DNA from: Promethearchaeota archaeon
GTDB lineage: Archaea; Asgardarchaeota; Lokiarchaeia; Sigyniarchaeales; Promethearchaeaceae
DNA length: 64,000 nucleotides
Assembly (NCBI GenBank): GCA_016933055.1
Contig: JAFGBS010000027.1
Location: 79,072 to 143,071, forward strand
Direction: 5' to 3'
Made by a program: the position numbers and the translations under genes. A model generated the notes under the pieces. That model was not told the DNA's origin. It ran no database searches and saw nothing but the letters and a program-made list of their open reading frames with translations. Of this stretch, positions 44,949 to 53,795 are shown piece after piece. Positions within the stretch are counted from its first letter, which is position 1. Every line of letters starts with the position of its first letter.

Positions 44949-45167
44949 TTAGTGAAAACTGGTGTTTTGATTACTTTGAACACTTTTTATTTTATAGAAA
45001 TTATCCACTTCTAAATCTTCGTTCAACTGCTTTTCGTTCTCAAGAAATTCCTTTAATGCTTCTCTAACAATCTCTGATCGACTATTAAATAATCCTAATT
45101 TAATTAAACTTTCAAACGCAGTAATGTATGCGTCTGGTATATTGATGGTCACAATTTGTTTTTTCAT
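44949..45167 (-). CDS. Ribbon-helix-helix (CopG-like) transcription regulator
   Basis: A 72-residue protein. The beta strand KQIVTINIPDAYITAFESL followed by GLFNSRSEIVREALKEFLE is the classical RHH fold. A short polar tail follows. An AAAGGTGA ribosome site lies about 9 bp before the ATG, and an ATTTTATAC-like box lies further upstream near 45188-45196. No toxin or nickel-binding C-terminal domain is present, so it is a free-standing DNA-binding protein. Confidence 0.85.
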   Translation of the reverse strand: MKKQIVTINIPDAYITAFESLIKLGLFNSRSEIVREALKEFLENEKQLNEDLEVDNFYKIKSVQSNQNTSFH

Positions 45168-45518
45168 ATTTGCGGTTCACCTTTGTTTGTATAAAATTGA
45201 ATTCTTAAGAGAACTTCTGCATGAATACGATTTATTACCCGCCCCTCACGGGCTAATTTAAACCCTATTTCTGTATTGAAGACTTCTTAAGGATAATTCA
45301 CTACACCATAATTTTTGTCGCAGAGTATTTAAAATTACTTGTGAATGTGTCTTAACCAGTTAATATTGGAGTAATATCTCTATAGAAGTCTATAGTTCTT
45401 TCGAGAATAATAAATGTTTTATAATTATAACTTGATTTTTCATTTATAAAGCCCCATCACTGCTGTTGTTTGGTATTCAAAAGATAAAATTATTGTTAAT
45501 TCTAAACTTAATATTGTT
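45168..45518. other. Divergent intergenic region
   Basis: 351 bp between the RHH regulator and the Bud23-like pair. It holds TTCTTAAG at about 45206 and again at about 45283, and CTATAG twice within 16 bp near 45379-45394. These could be RHH operator sites. A TTTATAA box lies near 45418. No gene is seen. Confidence 0.4.
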
Positions 45519-46133
45519 GTGAATCCGAAAAATAAAAGTCCTGAAACATCTCATTCGTCGGTACGGGAATATTTCCAAGGGGATACACTGAAATCCTATA
45601 CTCATTCGAAATCTATGATGCACATTCAAGAAAAAATGACCTTACGCATACTTCAGCTTTCTGGTGCGGAACCACCTGCCTTAATATTAGATTTAGGAAT
45701 GGGGGCGGGATTTTCTAGTGTCCCCTTGTACATGCGTGGATTCACAATAATTGGAATGGAATTACTTTGGAAAATGCTAATAGAATATCCTATTTCTGAA
45801 CTCAATCCAATAGCGGGAAATATGATGCATTTAGTTTTTCGAGAGAATTTATTTGATTACATATTCTCGGTATCCGCATTTCAATGGACCTATCGTCATA
45901 AAGGTAGTTTTGAACTGATACGGTTTGATGAATTTGCCAAATCACTTAATATGATTTTAAAAATAAAGGGTGTATTAGTTTTCCAACTCTATGAATCTTC
46001 AGAATCAATCTTAGATATGATTTATTCTGTATTTATTCGACATGGATTTTCAGGGAAATATATCCTTGATAATCCACAATCCAAAAAGAAAAGAAAAACC
46101 TATCTTTATCTTCGCAAAGTAAAATCTATATAA
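45519..46133 (+). CDS. Bud23-like class I methyltransferase, divergent copy
   Basis: A 204-residue protein starting at GTG. SAM motif I is altered: LDLGMGAGFSSV in place of D-x-G-C-G-S-G. The later SVSAFQWTYRH and the C-terminal LDNPQSKKKRKTYLYL are Bud23-like (VDYPNSxKAKK in eukaryotes). It lies 15 bp before a second, more conserved Bud23-like gene. The weakened SAM loop suggests a paralogue that may be a partner or have lost activity. Confidence 0.68.
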   Translation: MNPKNKSPETSHSSVREYFQGDTLKSYTHSKSMMHIQEKMTLRILQLSGAEPPALILDLGMGAGFSSVPLYMRGFTIIGMELLWKMLIEYPISELNPIAGNMMHLVFRENLFDYIFSVSAFQWTYRHKGSFELIRFDEFAKSLNMILKIKGVLVFQLYESSESILDMIYSVFIRHGFSGKYILDNPQSKKKRKTYLYLRKVKSI

Positions 46134-46148
46134 ATAAGGTATTATACC

Positions 46149-46787
46149 ATGCCGAAAAAGGAATCACTGGATCGAGATTATTACTTCGGAGAAAGAGCGG
46201 AATTTTACGCAAAATCTAAATGGATGGCGCGGAACCAAATTAAATCTACCCGGAGGGCACTGGAACTACTGGAAAATGAAAAAATCGGTGGAATTATTGC
46301 CATGGAACCTCATAATATGTTAATATTAGACATAGGATGTGGTTCTGGTTTTAGTACACAAATGATAGAAATGAATGGTTTTCAAACAATAGGAATAGAT
46401 AACTCTTTTGATATGTTAGAACAAAATCGGAAGACATCTCTTCCTATAAGCAGAAATGTAGTATGTGGAATAATTGAAAAACTCCCCTTTCGAAACAACT
46501 TATTTGATGCAATGATAAGTATATCAGCATTTAATTTCATCTTGGAACATGTTTCATTACATAATAAAAAAGATCTCTTAAAACTGGTTGCCATTCAAAT
46601 CTCAAATTTGTCGAAAGATCACGGAAGGGTAGTTATCGAGTTTTATCCAAAAAAAGAAGAAATCCCACTTTATATGGAGGCATTTAAACAATTTTTTGAG
46701 GGTGGCTTGGTAATAGATAATCCAAATCAGCGGAAAGAACAGAAATTTCTTATATTAAAAATAAAAAAAAATAATGAAATATTTTGA
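46149..46787 (+). CDS. Bud23-like rRNA (guanine-N7) methyltransferase
   Basis: A 212-residue protein. Motif I is LDIGCGSGFSTQMI, then FQTIGIDNSFDML, and ISISAFNFILEH corresponds to the Bud23 ISISAxQWL block. The ending FYPKKEEIPLYMEAF, then GGLVIDNPNQRKEQKFLIL, matches the Bud23 C-terminus closely. Bud23 with Trm112 makes m7G in small-subunit rRNA in eukaryotes. Ribosomal protein genes follow, which fits a ribosome role. Trm112 is not in the window. Confidence 0.75.
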   Translation: MPKKESLDRDYYFGERAEFYAKSKWMARNQIKSTRRALELLENEKIGGIIAMEPHNMLILDIGCGSGFSTQMIEMNGFQTIGIDNSFDMLEQNRKTSLPISRNVVCGIIEKLPFRNNLFDAMISISAFNFILEHVSLHNKKDLLKLVAIQISNLSKDHGRVVIEFYPKKEEIPLYMEAFKQFFEGGLVIDNPNQRKEQKFLILKIKKNNEIF

Positions 46788-46918
46788 ATTTCGAACTTAT
46801 TTTTATTGGAAGTTCTCGACAAAAACTCCTCCAATCAAAAATTTTTTAATTTATGCGTAATTAGGGGCATATCATACTATTAGTACTCCATGGCAAATAC
46901 TTGAGCTCCATGGTGTGA

Positions 46919-47251
46919 ATGTTAAGGAAGCGATTTAAAATAATTCAAAAAGCACGTGTAAGATTAATGAGCGCAAACTTGTCTGATCTTCAAAAAGTCT
47001 CAGATGAGATTGCCCAAGTTGTAGAAAAAACTCAAGACAAAATGTACGGTCCTATTCGCCTACCCACTAAAAGACTGCGCTTAACGACCCGAAAATCTCC
47101 TTGTGGTGAAGGAACGAACACTTGGGAGCATTATGAAATGCGTATACATAAAAGGATCATCGATGTCTTAGCACAAGATAGATCGATGCTTTTAATTATG
47201 AAAATAAAGATTCCCGAATCAGTTATAGTTGAAATTGAGCTGATGGAGTAA
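46919..47251 (+). CDS. rps10: Small-subunit ribosomal protein uS10
   Basis: A 110-residue protein. QKARVRLMSANLSDL, GPIRLPTKRLRLTTRKSPCG, EHYEMRIHKRIIDV and the final PESVIVEIEL are uS10 hallmarks. The N-terminal MLRKRFKI extension of about eight residues precedes the usual archaeal start and could be trimmed. It binds 16S rRNA in the 30S head. It is 18 bp before eS25, and elsewhere in archaea it usually follows EF-1 alpha, which is absent here. Confidence 0.95.
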   Translation: MLRKRFKIIQKARVRLMSANLSDLQKVSDEIAQVVEKTQDKMYGPIRLPTKRLRLTTRKSPCGEGTNTWEHYEMRIHKRIIDVLAQDRSMLLIMKIKIPESVIVEIELME

Positions 47252-47269
47252 AACGGAGCGAAATAAAAA

Positions 47270-47617
47270 ATGAGTGATGAGTATAGTTCTGAAACAGACG
47301 TTGATAAAATTACTGTGACAACAAAAATCAAGAAATTAGATCGAAAATACGGAAAAGTTACTAATCTTGAAACTAAAGTCCGCGATCCGTTTATTCCTCC
47401 CAGTATTGAAACGAAAATCCGAGAAACGTATATAAAAAATCGTGGATTTACCCCTAATGATGTTGCTATTAAAAATGATATTCGAGTTTCGGCAGCGAAA
47501 AAACTTTTAGAAAAGATGGAAAAAGATGGTTCAATTGAACTCGTGACTTCCACCAGTCGACTAAAAGTTTATAGAGGGACGGCAGCTAAATCCTCGAAAG
47601 ATGCTGAAGAAGAATAA
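47270..47617 (+). CDS. rps25e: Small-subunit ribosomal protein eS25
   Basis: A 115-residue protein. The winged-helix core RGFTPNDVAIKNDIRVSAAK, then KLLEKMEKDGSIELV and LKVYRG, matches eS25, a protein found in eukaryotes and only some archaea. The N-terminal basic stretch and acidic C-terminal tail (DAEEE) are typical ends. It is probably co-transcribed with uS10. Confidence 0.9.
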   Translation: MSDEYSSETDVDKITVTTKIKKLDRKYGKVTNLETKVRDPFIPPSIETKIRETYIKNRGFTPNDVAIKNDIRVSAAKKLLEKMEKDGSIELVTSTSRLKVYRGTAAKSSKDAEEE

Positions 47618-47999
47618 CAACTTTTTTCTACAATCAAAAACCTTCTTACCTTATTCTAAAGAACAACTACGCTAAAAGCCTTTTTTCCACTACGTCAAGC
47701 ACTTATTAGGTGGAAAAATGGTTTTTTATCGTAGGTGCACCTAAATCCTATAAGCATGGCGTTTTTGACGCTCGGTTGTGAATTACGTTGATTTAACGTT
47801 AACAACCTACCATTTGTAGCCTTAAGGAGTGGGATATATATTGATTACTAAAAATGCAACAGTTATAGATATTTTTTATAGTATTGAATACAATCAGAGA
47901 GATCTTTAAGATATTATTCGACTGTAGAAATAAGTAGCTATTGAAAACAAATACTAATATGTGAATAAATTCGTAGTATAACAACAGGATTGAGTATTG
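47618..47999. promoter_or_regulatory. Palindrome-rich intergenic region upstream of bpsA
   Basis: About 380 bp. A 9-bp inverted repeat (TTTTTCCAC at 47682-47690, GTGGAAAAA at 47710-47718) may end the ribosomal transcript. A perfect 12-bp palindrome TAGGTGCACCTA lies at 47732-47743. GCGT/ACGC flanks a T-rich loop near 47758-47771, TTAACGTTAA is at 47793-47802, and CCTTAAGG is near 47820. A TAGTATAAC box at about 47973 suits a leaderless bpsA. It could hold operators or a small structured RNA. Confidence 0.45.
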
Positions 48000-49187
48000 A
48001 TGTCTGAATTTTTTAACCAATTACTTGAGAAAGTGAACTTGGAAGAGGGAGTTGAGGGGATTCGCCAAATTTTATTACAAATCTACCGAAATGGTTCTAT
48101 TTCTGTGAAAAAATTATCACGATTGACTCTTATTCCCGTACCTCTTGTATCCAAAATCGTAAATGTCTTGAGTGAACAAAAACTCTTATCTCGTTCGAAA
48201 AACGGCATCCAATACTGGGAACACGGAATGAAATTCGTCGAAAAAGAATTTGGGTTTTTTGGATATGGTACTCAAAAATGTCCTACCTGTAAAAGTCGGC
48301 CAGTGTATGTATCCCCCATGTTTGATGAGATGTTTGAAATCTTAAATTCAATATTTGCAAAACGTCCTTCGGTAGACACAACTTTAGATCAATCCAAAAA
48401 TACTGTCGAAACTGCCATCCAGCGTGCATGTTATCTCTATGAAAAAGGTGCATTGGAGGGTAAACGCGTTCTCTTCATCGGAGATGATGATTTTACGTCA
48501 GTTTGTGTGGGAATGATGTCCAAGATCTTTTTCCCAAATGATCCTTTCATACTCATCCCTAAATCCATTACCGTGATAGATATCGATGCACGAATTGTAG
48601 AAAGTATTCAAACTATCTTTAGAAATAATAAACTGACTATTCAATGTATACAGTACGATCTCCGAGAACCAATACCTTCCGAGTTACTTCACTCATTTGA
48701 TACGATCATCACAGATCCTCCCTACTCTCCAGATGGATTAGGATTATTTCTCTCACGAGCTTTGTCATGTATGGATTCGGGTGTAAATAAGGATATTTTT
48801 TTATCTTTTGCACATCGATCTCCTGATCAAACCATGAAAATACAATCAATTATGACACAAATGGGATTATCGATAGTAGAAATCATACCACGATTTAATA
48901 AATACGAAGGATCAGAGACTTTGGGAAATGAAACACAAATGTTTCACCTAAAGACTACCAGTTTTAGTCAAGAATTGGTTCTGGCTTCTGCTAAGGCAGA
49001 TTTGAAAATCTATACTGGGGAAACTCATCCCTATATCCGTCAATTCCAGTGTATGTCATGTAATGCAATTATTGAAGTCGGACCAGATAAAGAGTATCAA
49101 ACAATTGAAGAATTAAAAGGAGCAACATGTCCGAATTGTAGTAGTAAGAAGTTTAAACTTATCGGACGGAATTTAATCTTACATTAA
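48000..49187 (+). CDS. bpsA: Branched-chain polyamine synthase BpsA with extra zinc ribbon
   Basis: A 395-residue protein. An N-terminal winged HTH-like domain (about 15-75) precedes CPTCKSRP and the aminopropyltransferase core. Catalytic motifs FIGDDDFTSV (GDDD) and TDPPYSPDG (DPPY) are the BpsA (former DUF43) signature, so it should make N4-bis(aminopropyl)spermidine from spermidine. The C-terminal about 45 residues add a ribbon: CMSCNAIIE and CPNCSSKKF. I chose ATG 48000 over the TTG one codon earlier. Branched polyamines usually accompany heat adaptation. Confidence 0.88.
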   Translation: MSEFFNQLLEKVNLEEGVEGIRQILLQIYRNGSISVKKLSRLTLIPVPLVSKIVNVLSEQKLLSRSKNGIQYWEHGMKFVEKEFGFFGYGTQKCPTCKSRPVYVSPMFDEMFEILNSIFAKRPSVDTTLDQSKNTVETAIQRACYLYEKGALEGKRVLFIGDDDFTSVCVGMMSKIFFPNDPFILIPKSITVIDIDARIVESIQTIFRNNKLTIQCIQYDLREPIPSELLHSFDTIITDPPYSPDGLGLFLSRALSCMDSGVNKDIFLSFAHRSPDQTMKIQSIMTQMGLSIVEIIPRFNKYEGSETLGNETQMFHLKTTSFSQELVLASAKADLKIYTGETHPYIRQFQCMSCNAIIEVGPDKEYQTIEELKGATCPNCSSKKFKLIGRNLILH

Positions 49188-49374
49188 GAATGAGCATATG
49201 ATTTTTATGACTGATAAAACACCCTGACGAGGATTTATCAAGTTATAAGGTTCCAAATGAGGTATAAGATCTAGCATATAAATATAACACGCAAGTTTTT
49301 ATTTTTTATTTATATTTCCTACTAAATCCAATCTTGTTGAGAAATACCAAGATAGATTATGGTGAATTGTAGAA

Positions 49375-50127
49375 ATGACTATTACAACCCAAGATTACGA
49401 ATTTTTAACTAAGAAGTTTGACCAATTAAAAAATTATGTAGAATTACAAGATTTTCGTACCTTCCTTTTATTCAATTTAATTGATGAATCTGAAACCATG
49501 ATTCAGAAATTAATGGAGGGAGGAAGCTCAATGCGCACCTTGCTCTATGATCAGAAGGGAGCATATATCTATGAATATGCACTGACGAAAGGACGCCTAG
49601 TTTTTTATGTAAAGTCTTCAGCGGTAGCAGATGATATCACAGTATTGGATCGAGATAAAAATAAGGATTTTTTCAGTCAATATCTAAGTAAATTTGAACA
49701 AGATAGACTTTTTACTAAACAAGAAAACAAAATTGGAATTGTCCGATTATCGAGTAAAATGGTGGAGGTAGATGAGAAAAATGATATCTTTCCCAAATTT
49801 GAGGTTACTCGGATATATGATGACTTTCTCTCTTTTCTGTTTGATATAGGTAAATCAAAGTATGTTTTTGTTCTTCATGGCGGAAAAAAAGAACCTAATG
49901 TGATTTTTGCAATATCCATTTTGTTGTCCAACGCTTTAAATCAAGAATTTGTAGCTGTCCAAGCTTATATCGATAGAGATAAGGAATGCACGGGGCAATT
50001 CCTCAAGGTAAATAGTCAGGAGTTTACCTATGAGCACGCTGATGAAATTAAAGAATCTACCCATTCAGATATGTATCACAATCAATACCTCTTGATGGTT
50101 CATATTAAGTCGCTTAAGCCTTATTAA
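49375..50127 (+). CDS. Hypothetical protein, 250 residues
   Basis: Not recognised. A soluble alpha/beta protein with N-terminal helices and later strands such as GKSKYVFVLHGGKKEPNVIF and NQYLLMVHIKSL. It stands between bpsA and another unknown gene on the same strand. Composition and length support a real gene; no active site is visible. Confidence 0.65.
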   Translation: MTITTQDYEFLTKKFDQLKNYVELQDFRTFLLFNLIDESETMIQKLMEGGSSMRTLLYDQKGAYIYEYALTKGRLVFYVKSSAVADDITVLDRDKNKDFFSQYLSKFEQDRLFTKQENKIGIVRLSSKMVEVDEKNDIFPKFEVTRIYDDFLSFLFDIGKSKYVFVLHGGKKEPNVIFAISILLSNALNQEFVAVQAYIDRDKECTGQFLKVNSQEFTYEHADEIKESTHSDMYHNQYLLMVHIKSLKPY

Positions 50128-50203
50128 GTCTGAGCAAAGTTATTTACCTTATTTTTCTTATTTTGTTTGTATAAATAAACCGGTTCTCGATGGATGGGAG
50201 AAA

Positions 50204-51415
50204 ATGTCATTCAAGCAAGAAGATGAGTATCGAAAATGTCCCTATTGTGGATATATCATGAGCAAACCATTTCCAGATATTTGCCCTAACCCCGTTTGCT
50301 TACGGAAAATTGACAGTATATCCAAGGATACTTTCAGTGAAAATATTCAAGCACAAAATATTCAAACCAAAATAAAACGGATGTTCGAACCTACAGATAT
50401 AGGGATAGAAACAGAAAAACCTATGGACATTCAGCAAATAAAAGTTAGCACAGCGAGCGCAGATAAGATAACAGGCGTATCCAAAAAAAAAAAGAACACA
50501 CTAGCCAATCTAAATGAGGATGTTATTATTATTCCGACTTTGGGTCAATATTTTAAAAATATAGGAATCGTAAAAGAGGATCGCGAACCCATTTATAACA
50601 GAAATCCCGAGTTCTCCTATCTGCAAGAACTATCCATAAATTTGGATTATATAGCTAGCAGTATCATTGGTGGGGAGATTGATAGGTTACTACTTCGTTC
50701 GGATTTAAGCCAAGCATTAGAAAAAGTACTATACATAAAGAAAAACGGTTTGATTTACTTTCTTTATGGGCAATTTCCCGATAAGCAAGGTACTTGGATT
50801 TTGAATGAAATGAGAACAGAATTATTTAGTAGCTTAATGGGGCGCAACCTTAATCAGCTAACTCCAGTTGATTGGCATAATATTAAATTAAGATTTCCTG
50901 CAAAAATTGCGTTTATATTGGAGCGATATGCGAAAACTGCTTCGGAAGTGATGACAGATCGTCAGATCCCTAGTGTTGTGGACACAATACGGTTTGATTA
51001 CTTTGGTATGAGCTACCAATCGATAGGAACAATTTCAAAATTATTGGGTGATGAATTCATAAAAATAGAAATTGGGGAGGACGCACAAGCATCGATAGAT
51101 CTAAAAGAATCAGAAATAACTGCGAAAATTGAAGCTATTGCAGCAAATACAATTGCAAATACAAAAGCAACCCCTCAATATCTTACCGTTAAATTGGGGT
51201 ATCAAAAGTATCGATATCTTCTATTTGAAAAACTAGAAAACGAATATTTCATTTATATGCTTGCAGAGGGTAATTTAGAGAAATATAAATCAGTTTTACC
51301 AACTATCATAGAAATAATTGAACCATATACGCATAAACCATTTCGGGGTGATCTCAGACCCTTTATAGAATTAAAGAAACAAATCACAGATTTTTTCCAG
51401 ATTCGCACTTTCTAG
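50204..51415 (+). CDS. Zinc-finger-headed hypothetical protein, 403 residues
   Basis: Begins with a four-Cys ribbon (CPYCGYIMSKPFPDICPNPVC at residues about 11-31, two CxxC-like pairs). A polar Lys/Thr-rich linker follows to about residue 110, then a long mixed alpha/beta domain. A good GGGAG site lies about 5 bp before the ATG. No named family is recognised. The later helix-turn-like segment SYQSIGTISKLLGDEFIKIE might bind nucleic acid, but that is weak. Confidence 0.65.
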   Translation: MSFKQEDEYRKCPYCGYIMSKPFPDICPNPVCLRKIDSISKDTFSENIQAQNIQTKIKRMFEPTDIGIETEKPMDIQQIKVSTASADKITGVSKKKKNTLANLNEDVIIIPTLGQYFKNIGIVKEDREPIYNRNPEFSYLQELSINLDYIASSIIGGEIDRLLLRSDLSQALEKVLYIKKNGLIYFLYGQFPDKQGTWILNEMRTELFSSLMGRNLNQLTPVDWHNIKLRFPAKIAFILERYAKTASEVMTDRQIPSVVDTIRFDYFGMSYQSIGTISKLLGDEFIKIEIGEDAQASIDLKESEITAKIEAIAANTIANTKATPQYLTVKLGYQKYRYLLFEKLENEYFIYMLAEGNLEKYKSVLPTIIEIIEPYTHKPFRGDLRPFIELKKQITDFFQIRTF

Positions 51416-51438
51416 ATATTAATTTTTTTCCACAGTAA

Positions 51439-52113
51439 TTATTTTTCGTGATTAGTACTATTTCTCTCATATTGAAAAGAAAATATGAACAATGTAATCG
51501 CCAAAAATAATGCGTATTTACACATAATACTTTCCAATGCCTCAACGGCAGAGAAATTTATGATTATCGTAATGGCCATTGGTAACAGAAAGGAGAAATA
51601 GCCGATCAAGACATAAATTGCTTTTCGGTTTAATTGCTTTGGATTCTCTTTTGTGTCCCGCACCCAAGCGATGATGATTAAAATAAATGCCCAAAAAATA
51701 TACCCGAAATAAAAAAACCCATATAGATTTCCAAGGGGATAATTATAAATTGCATAAAAGGGATTGCATGTCTGGAGTGAGAAAGCATCCGGTACTATAC
51801 TATAATAAATAGATAGTGCAATTCCTGCCACAATTCCTGACCAGTTAATCCAATGCCGCAATTTACAAACAGAGGATATTAATAGAATACCAAGGGGAGG
51901 AAGAAATGTAATTACAATAAGACCAAATCTTCCGATAATGTTAGGATCAATTCCAATACACATTAAAAACTCCATAAGCTGATACATTTGGAGGAACAGC
52001 ATTAAAAGAACAATCCACCAAAATTGGGGATGCTTTTTGTTTTTTATAAAGATCGCAATCAAGAAAGTAAACTCGATGATAAATAAAATTAAAGAAAAAA
52101 GGCCGGGTAGCAT
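51439..52113 (-). CDS. Seven-helix membrane protein of unknown function
   Basis: A 224-residue protein with about 7 hydrophobic helices and short loops (LILFIIEFTFLIAIFI, FWWIVLLMLFLQMYQLMEFL, FGLIVITFLPPLGILLI). The overall shape resembles 7TM sensor modules that precede signalling domains, but no such domain follows. A cluster of Met/Gln near helix 2 has no recognised meaning. It lies close to a 111-residue gene on the same strand. Confidence 0.65.
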   Translation of the reverse strand: MLPGLFSLILFIIEFTFLIAIFIKNKKHPQFWWIVLLMLFLQMYQLMEFLMCIGIDPNIIGRFGLIVITFLPPLGILLISSVCKLRHWINWSGIVAGIALSIYYSIVPDAFSLQTCNPFYAIYNYPLGNLYGFFYFGYIFWAFILIIIAWVRDTKENPKQLNRKAIYVLIGYFSFLLPMAITIIINFSAVEALESIMCKYALFLAITLFIFSFQYERNSTNHEK

Positions 52114-52141
52114 AATGAATTTCTATCCTCGCCAATAAGCA

Positions 52142-52477
52142 TTATTCGAAATTGGATTCATCTTCATCTTGGTCTTGTCGCTTATCACTCATATTTTTTT
52201 GCCATTGTTTTTTGGCATTTTCCTTTTCATCATCCTGAGGTTCAGACCAAGCTGTAACCACCCAATTATAGGTCTCTTTTTCTTCATCTTCTTCCTTTTT
52301 CACATATATACCAAGTGCTTTAATCTCATCTTTTTTCTCCCGCCACAAATCCCAAAATTGAGGAGTAGGACTCCCATTTCTTACTTTCATATAATCTTCT
52401 TTGGATTTTACAAACACAATGCGTCCATCTCCAGTCCATTTTACATGTTTTTCTACATCTTCTCTTCTCAATGCCAT
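52142..52477 (-). CDS. Small acidic-tailed hypothetical protein
   Basis: A 111-residue soluble protein. The first 60 residues look globular (DGRIVFVKSKEDYMKV, FWDLWREKKDEIKALGIYV). The tail is strongly charged and Asp/Glu/Lys-rich, ending in DQDEDESNFE, probably disordered. No family is recognised. Confidence 0.6.
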   Translation of the reverse strand: MALRREDVEKHVKWTGDGRIVFVKSKEDYMKVRNGSPTPQFWDLWREKKDEIKALGIYVKKEEDEEKETYNWVVTAWSEPQDDEKENAKKQWQKNMSDKRQDQDEDESNFE

Positions 52478-52552
52478 ATGGAAAAATCATCTCATGTCTA
52501 ATAAAAAACTTATGAGAAATCTAAACTGAAAGTTTTCAGACTTAACAGTTAT

Positions 52553-53686
52553 TTAAATTATCGCTAGTAAAGCAGTTATTATAATCACCAATCCCGAGAT
52601 TAATCGTAAATATGGTCGCGCTTTCACTCGAAACGTACTTATTTTTTCATTCGATATCCCAATTCTTAATATTCCGAAAATTGTGATAATGGGAACTAGA
52701 ACACCGATGGAAAATAATAATAATGCAGTCATTACCCTACCAGGTACATACAATCCCACTTGATTAATGGAAAATAACAAACTGAGTAAAATCCCCCCTA
52801 TACAAGGGCTTTTTAGGATTGTAAAAGCAGATCCTAATAAAAATGAAGAGAACATAGAATTTTCCTCACTTAAATTTTTGAAAAATTTCTTTAATTTCTC
52901 TGGTGTGCGAAATAATCGAGAATTTTCATTCCATGCATCTATACATTGCCATAAACCTAATAAAATCAAAGGGATACCCAATACTAGTTTAAGAGTCAAT
53001 CCTGAGAGTAACATAGATGCAACGTCCATAAAATAGGTAAACAGAAAACCGATAATAAAATACATAATTAGTACACCCAAGGAGAAACCAACTAAACTAA
53101 AAAGAAAATACTTTTTTGATTGGTTCGCAAGAAGGGAGGTGCCAAATACACCTGTTATTAAGATAACGCATGGAGATAACCCAGATAATAAACCTGTTAT
53201 TAATGGAATCCAAATATTATATTCCCTATAATACATCCATTCCTCACAAGATAGTGGATTATCAATCAAATATGAATATATATTTTCGAGATTCTTAGAC
53301 GTGATGAATTGTCCATTAATATAATATTTACACGGGGTTATCTCAATTACGACACTTGGCCAAGATAGATACTCAGTATTCAGATAGGATTCTGCAGCTT
53401 CCTTTTGAGTAGAATTTGAAATATCGTATTCGATATATTGAATTTCAGGGTGAGTGTTTAAAAAATCCAATACCTCTTGGTGAGCATCGATACAAATGCC
53501 ACATAAAGGATGAAAAAAGTAATGAAGCGATATGTTTTCCTGTAAATATGTAGAACTATGAATTGATGAGTGAACAAAATTTCTTTTTAATCCTGAAGTT
53601 GAATAGACACTACATATCGTAAGGCATGATGAAAAAACAATTAATGCGCCAAACAGGAGTAATTTCCACTCATTTCGGATTCTCAT
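52553..53686 (-). CDS. DsbD/CcdA-like thiol transporter fused to thioredoxin-like domain
   Basis: A 377-residue protein. An N-terminal helix (about 8-28) exports a thioredoxin-like domain with C62-G-I-C65 and a later cis-Pro strand (WPSVVIEI). Six helices of the CcdA type follow, with the paired Cys signatures GLSPCVILITG and KSPCIGGILL. CcdA/DsbD proteins carry electrons across the membrane to reduce external disulfides, for cytochrome maturation or protein repair. Here donor channel and outer thioredoxin lie in one chain. Confidence 0.85.
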   Translation of the reverse strand: MRIRNEWKLLLFGALIVFSSCLTICSVYSTSGLKRNFVHSSIHSSTYLQENISLHYFFHPLCGICIDAHQEVLDFLNTHPEIQYIEYDISNSTQKEAAESYLNTEYLSWPSVVIEITPCKYYINGQFITSKNLENIYSYLIDNPLSCEEWMYYREYNIWIPLITGLLSGLSPCVILITGVFGTSLLANQSKKYFLFSLVGFSLGVLIMYFIIGFLFTYFMDVASMLLSGLTLKLVLGIPLILLGLWQCIDAWNENSRLFRTPEKLKKFFKNLSEENSMFSSFLLGSAFTILKSPCIGGILLSLLFSINQVGLYVPGRVMTALLLFSIGVLVPIITIFGILRIGISNEKISTFRVKARPYLRLISGLVIIITALLAII

Positions 53687-53795
53687 TTTGATCTCTTGTT
53701 ATTATTCATAGATGTTCTATAAAGATATATTGACATCGGAAGATTCAAATTTATCTAGAGTAACTTTTATACACATCCGATAGACGTGATGAATT

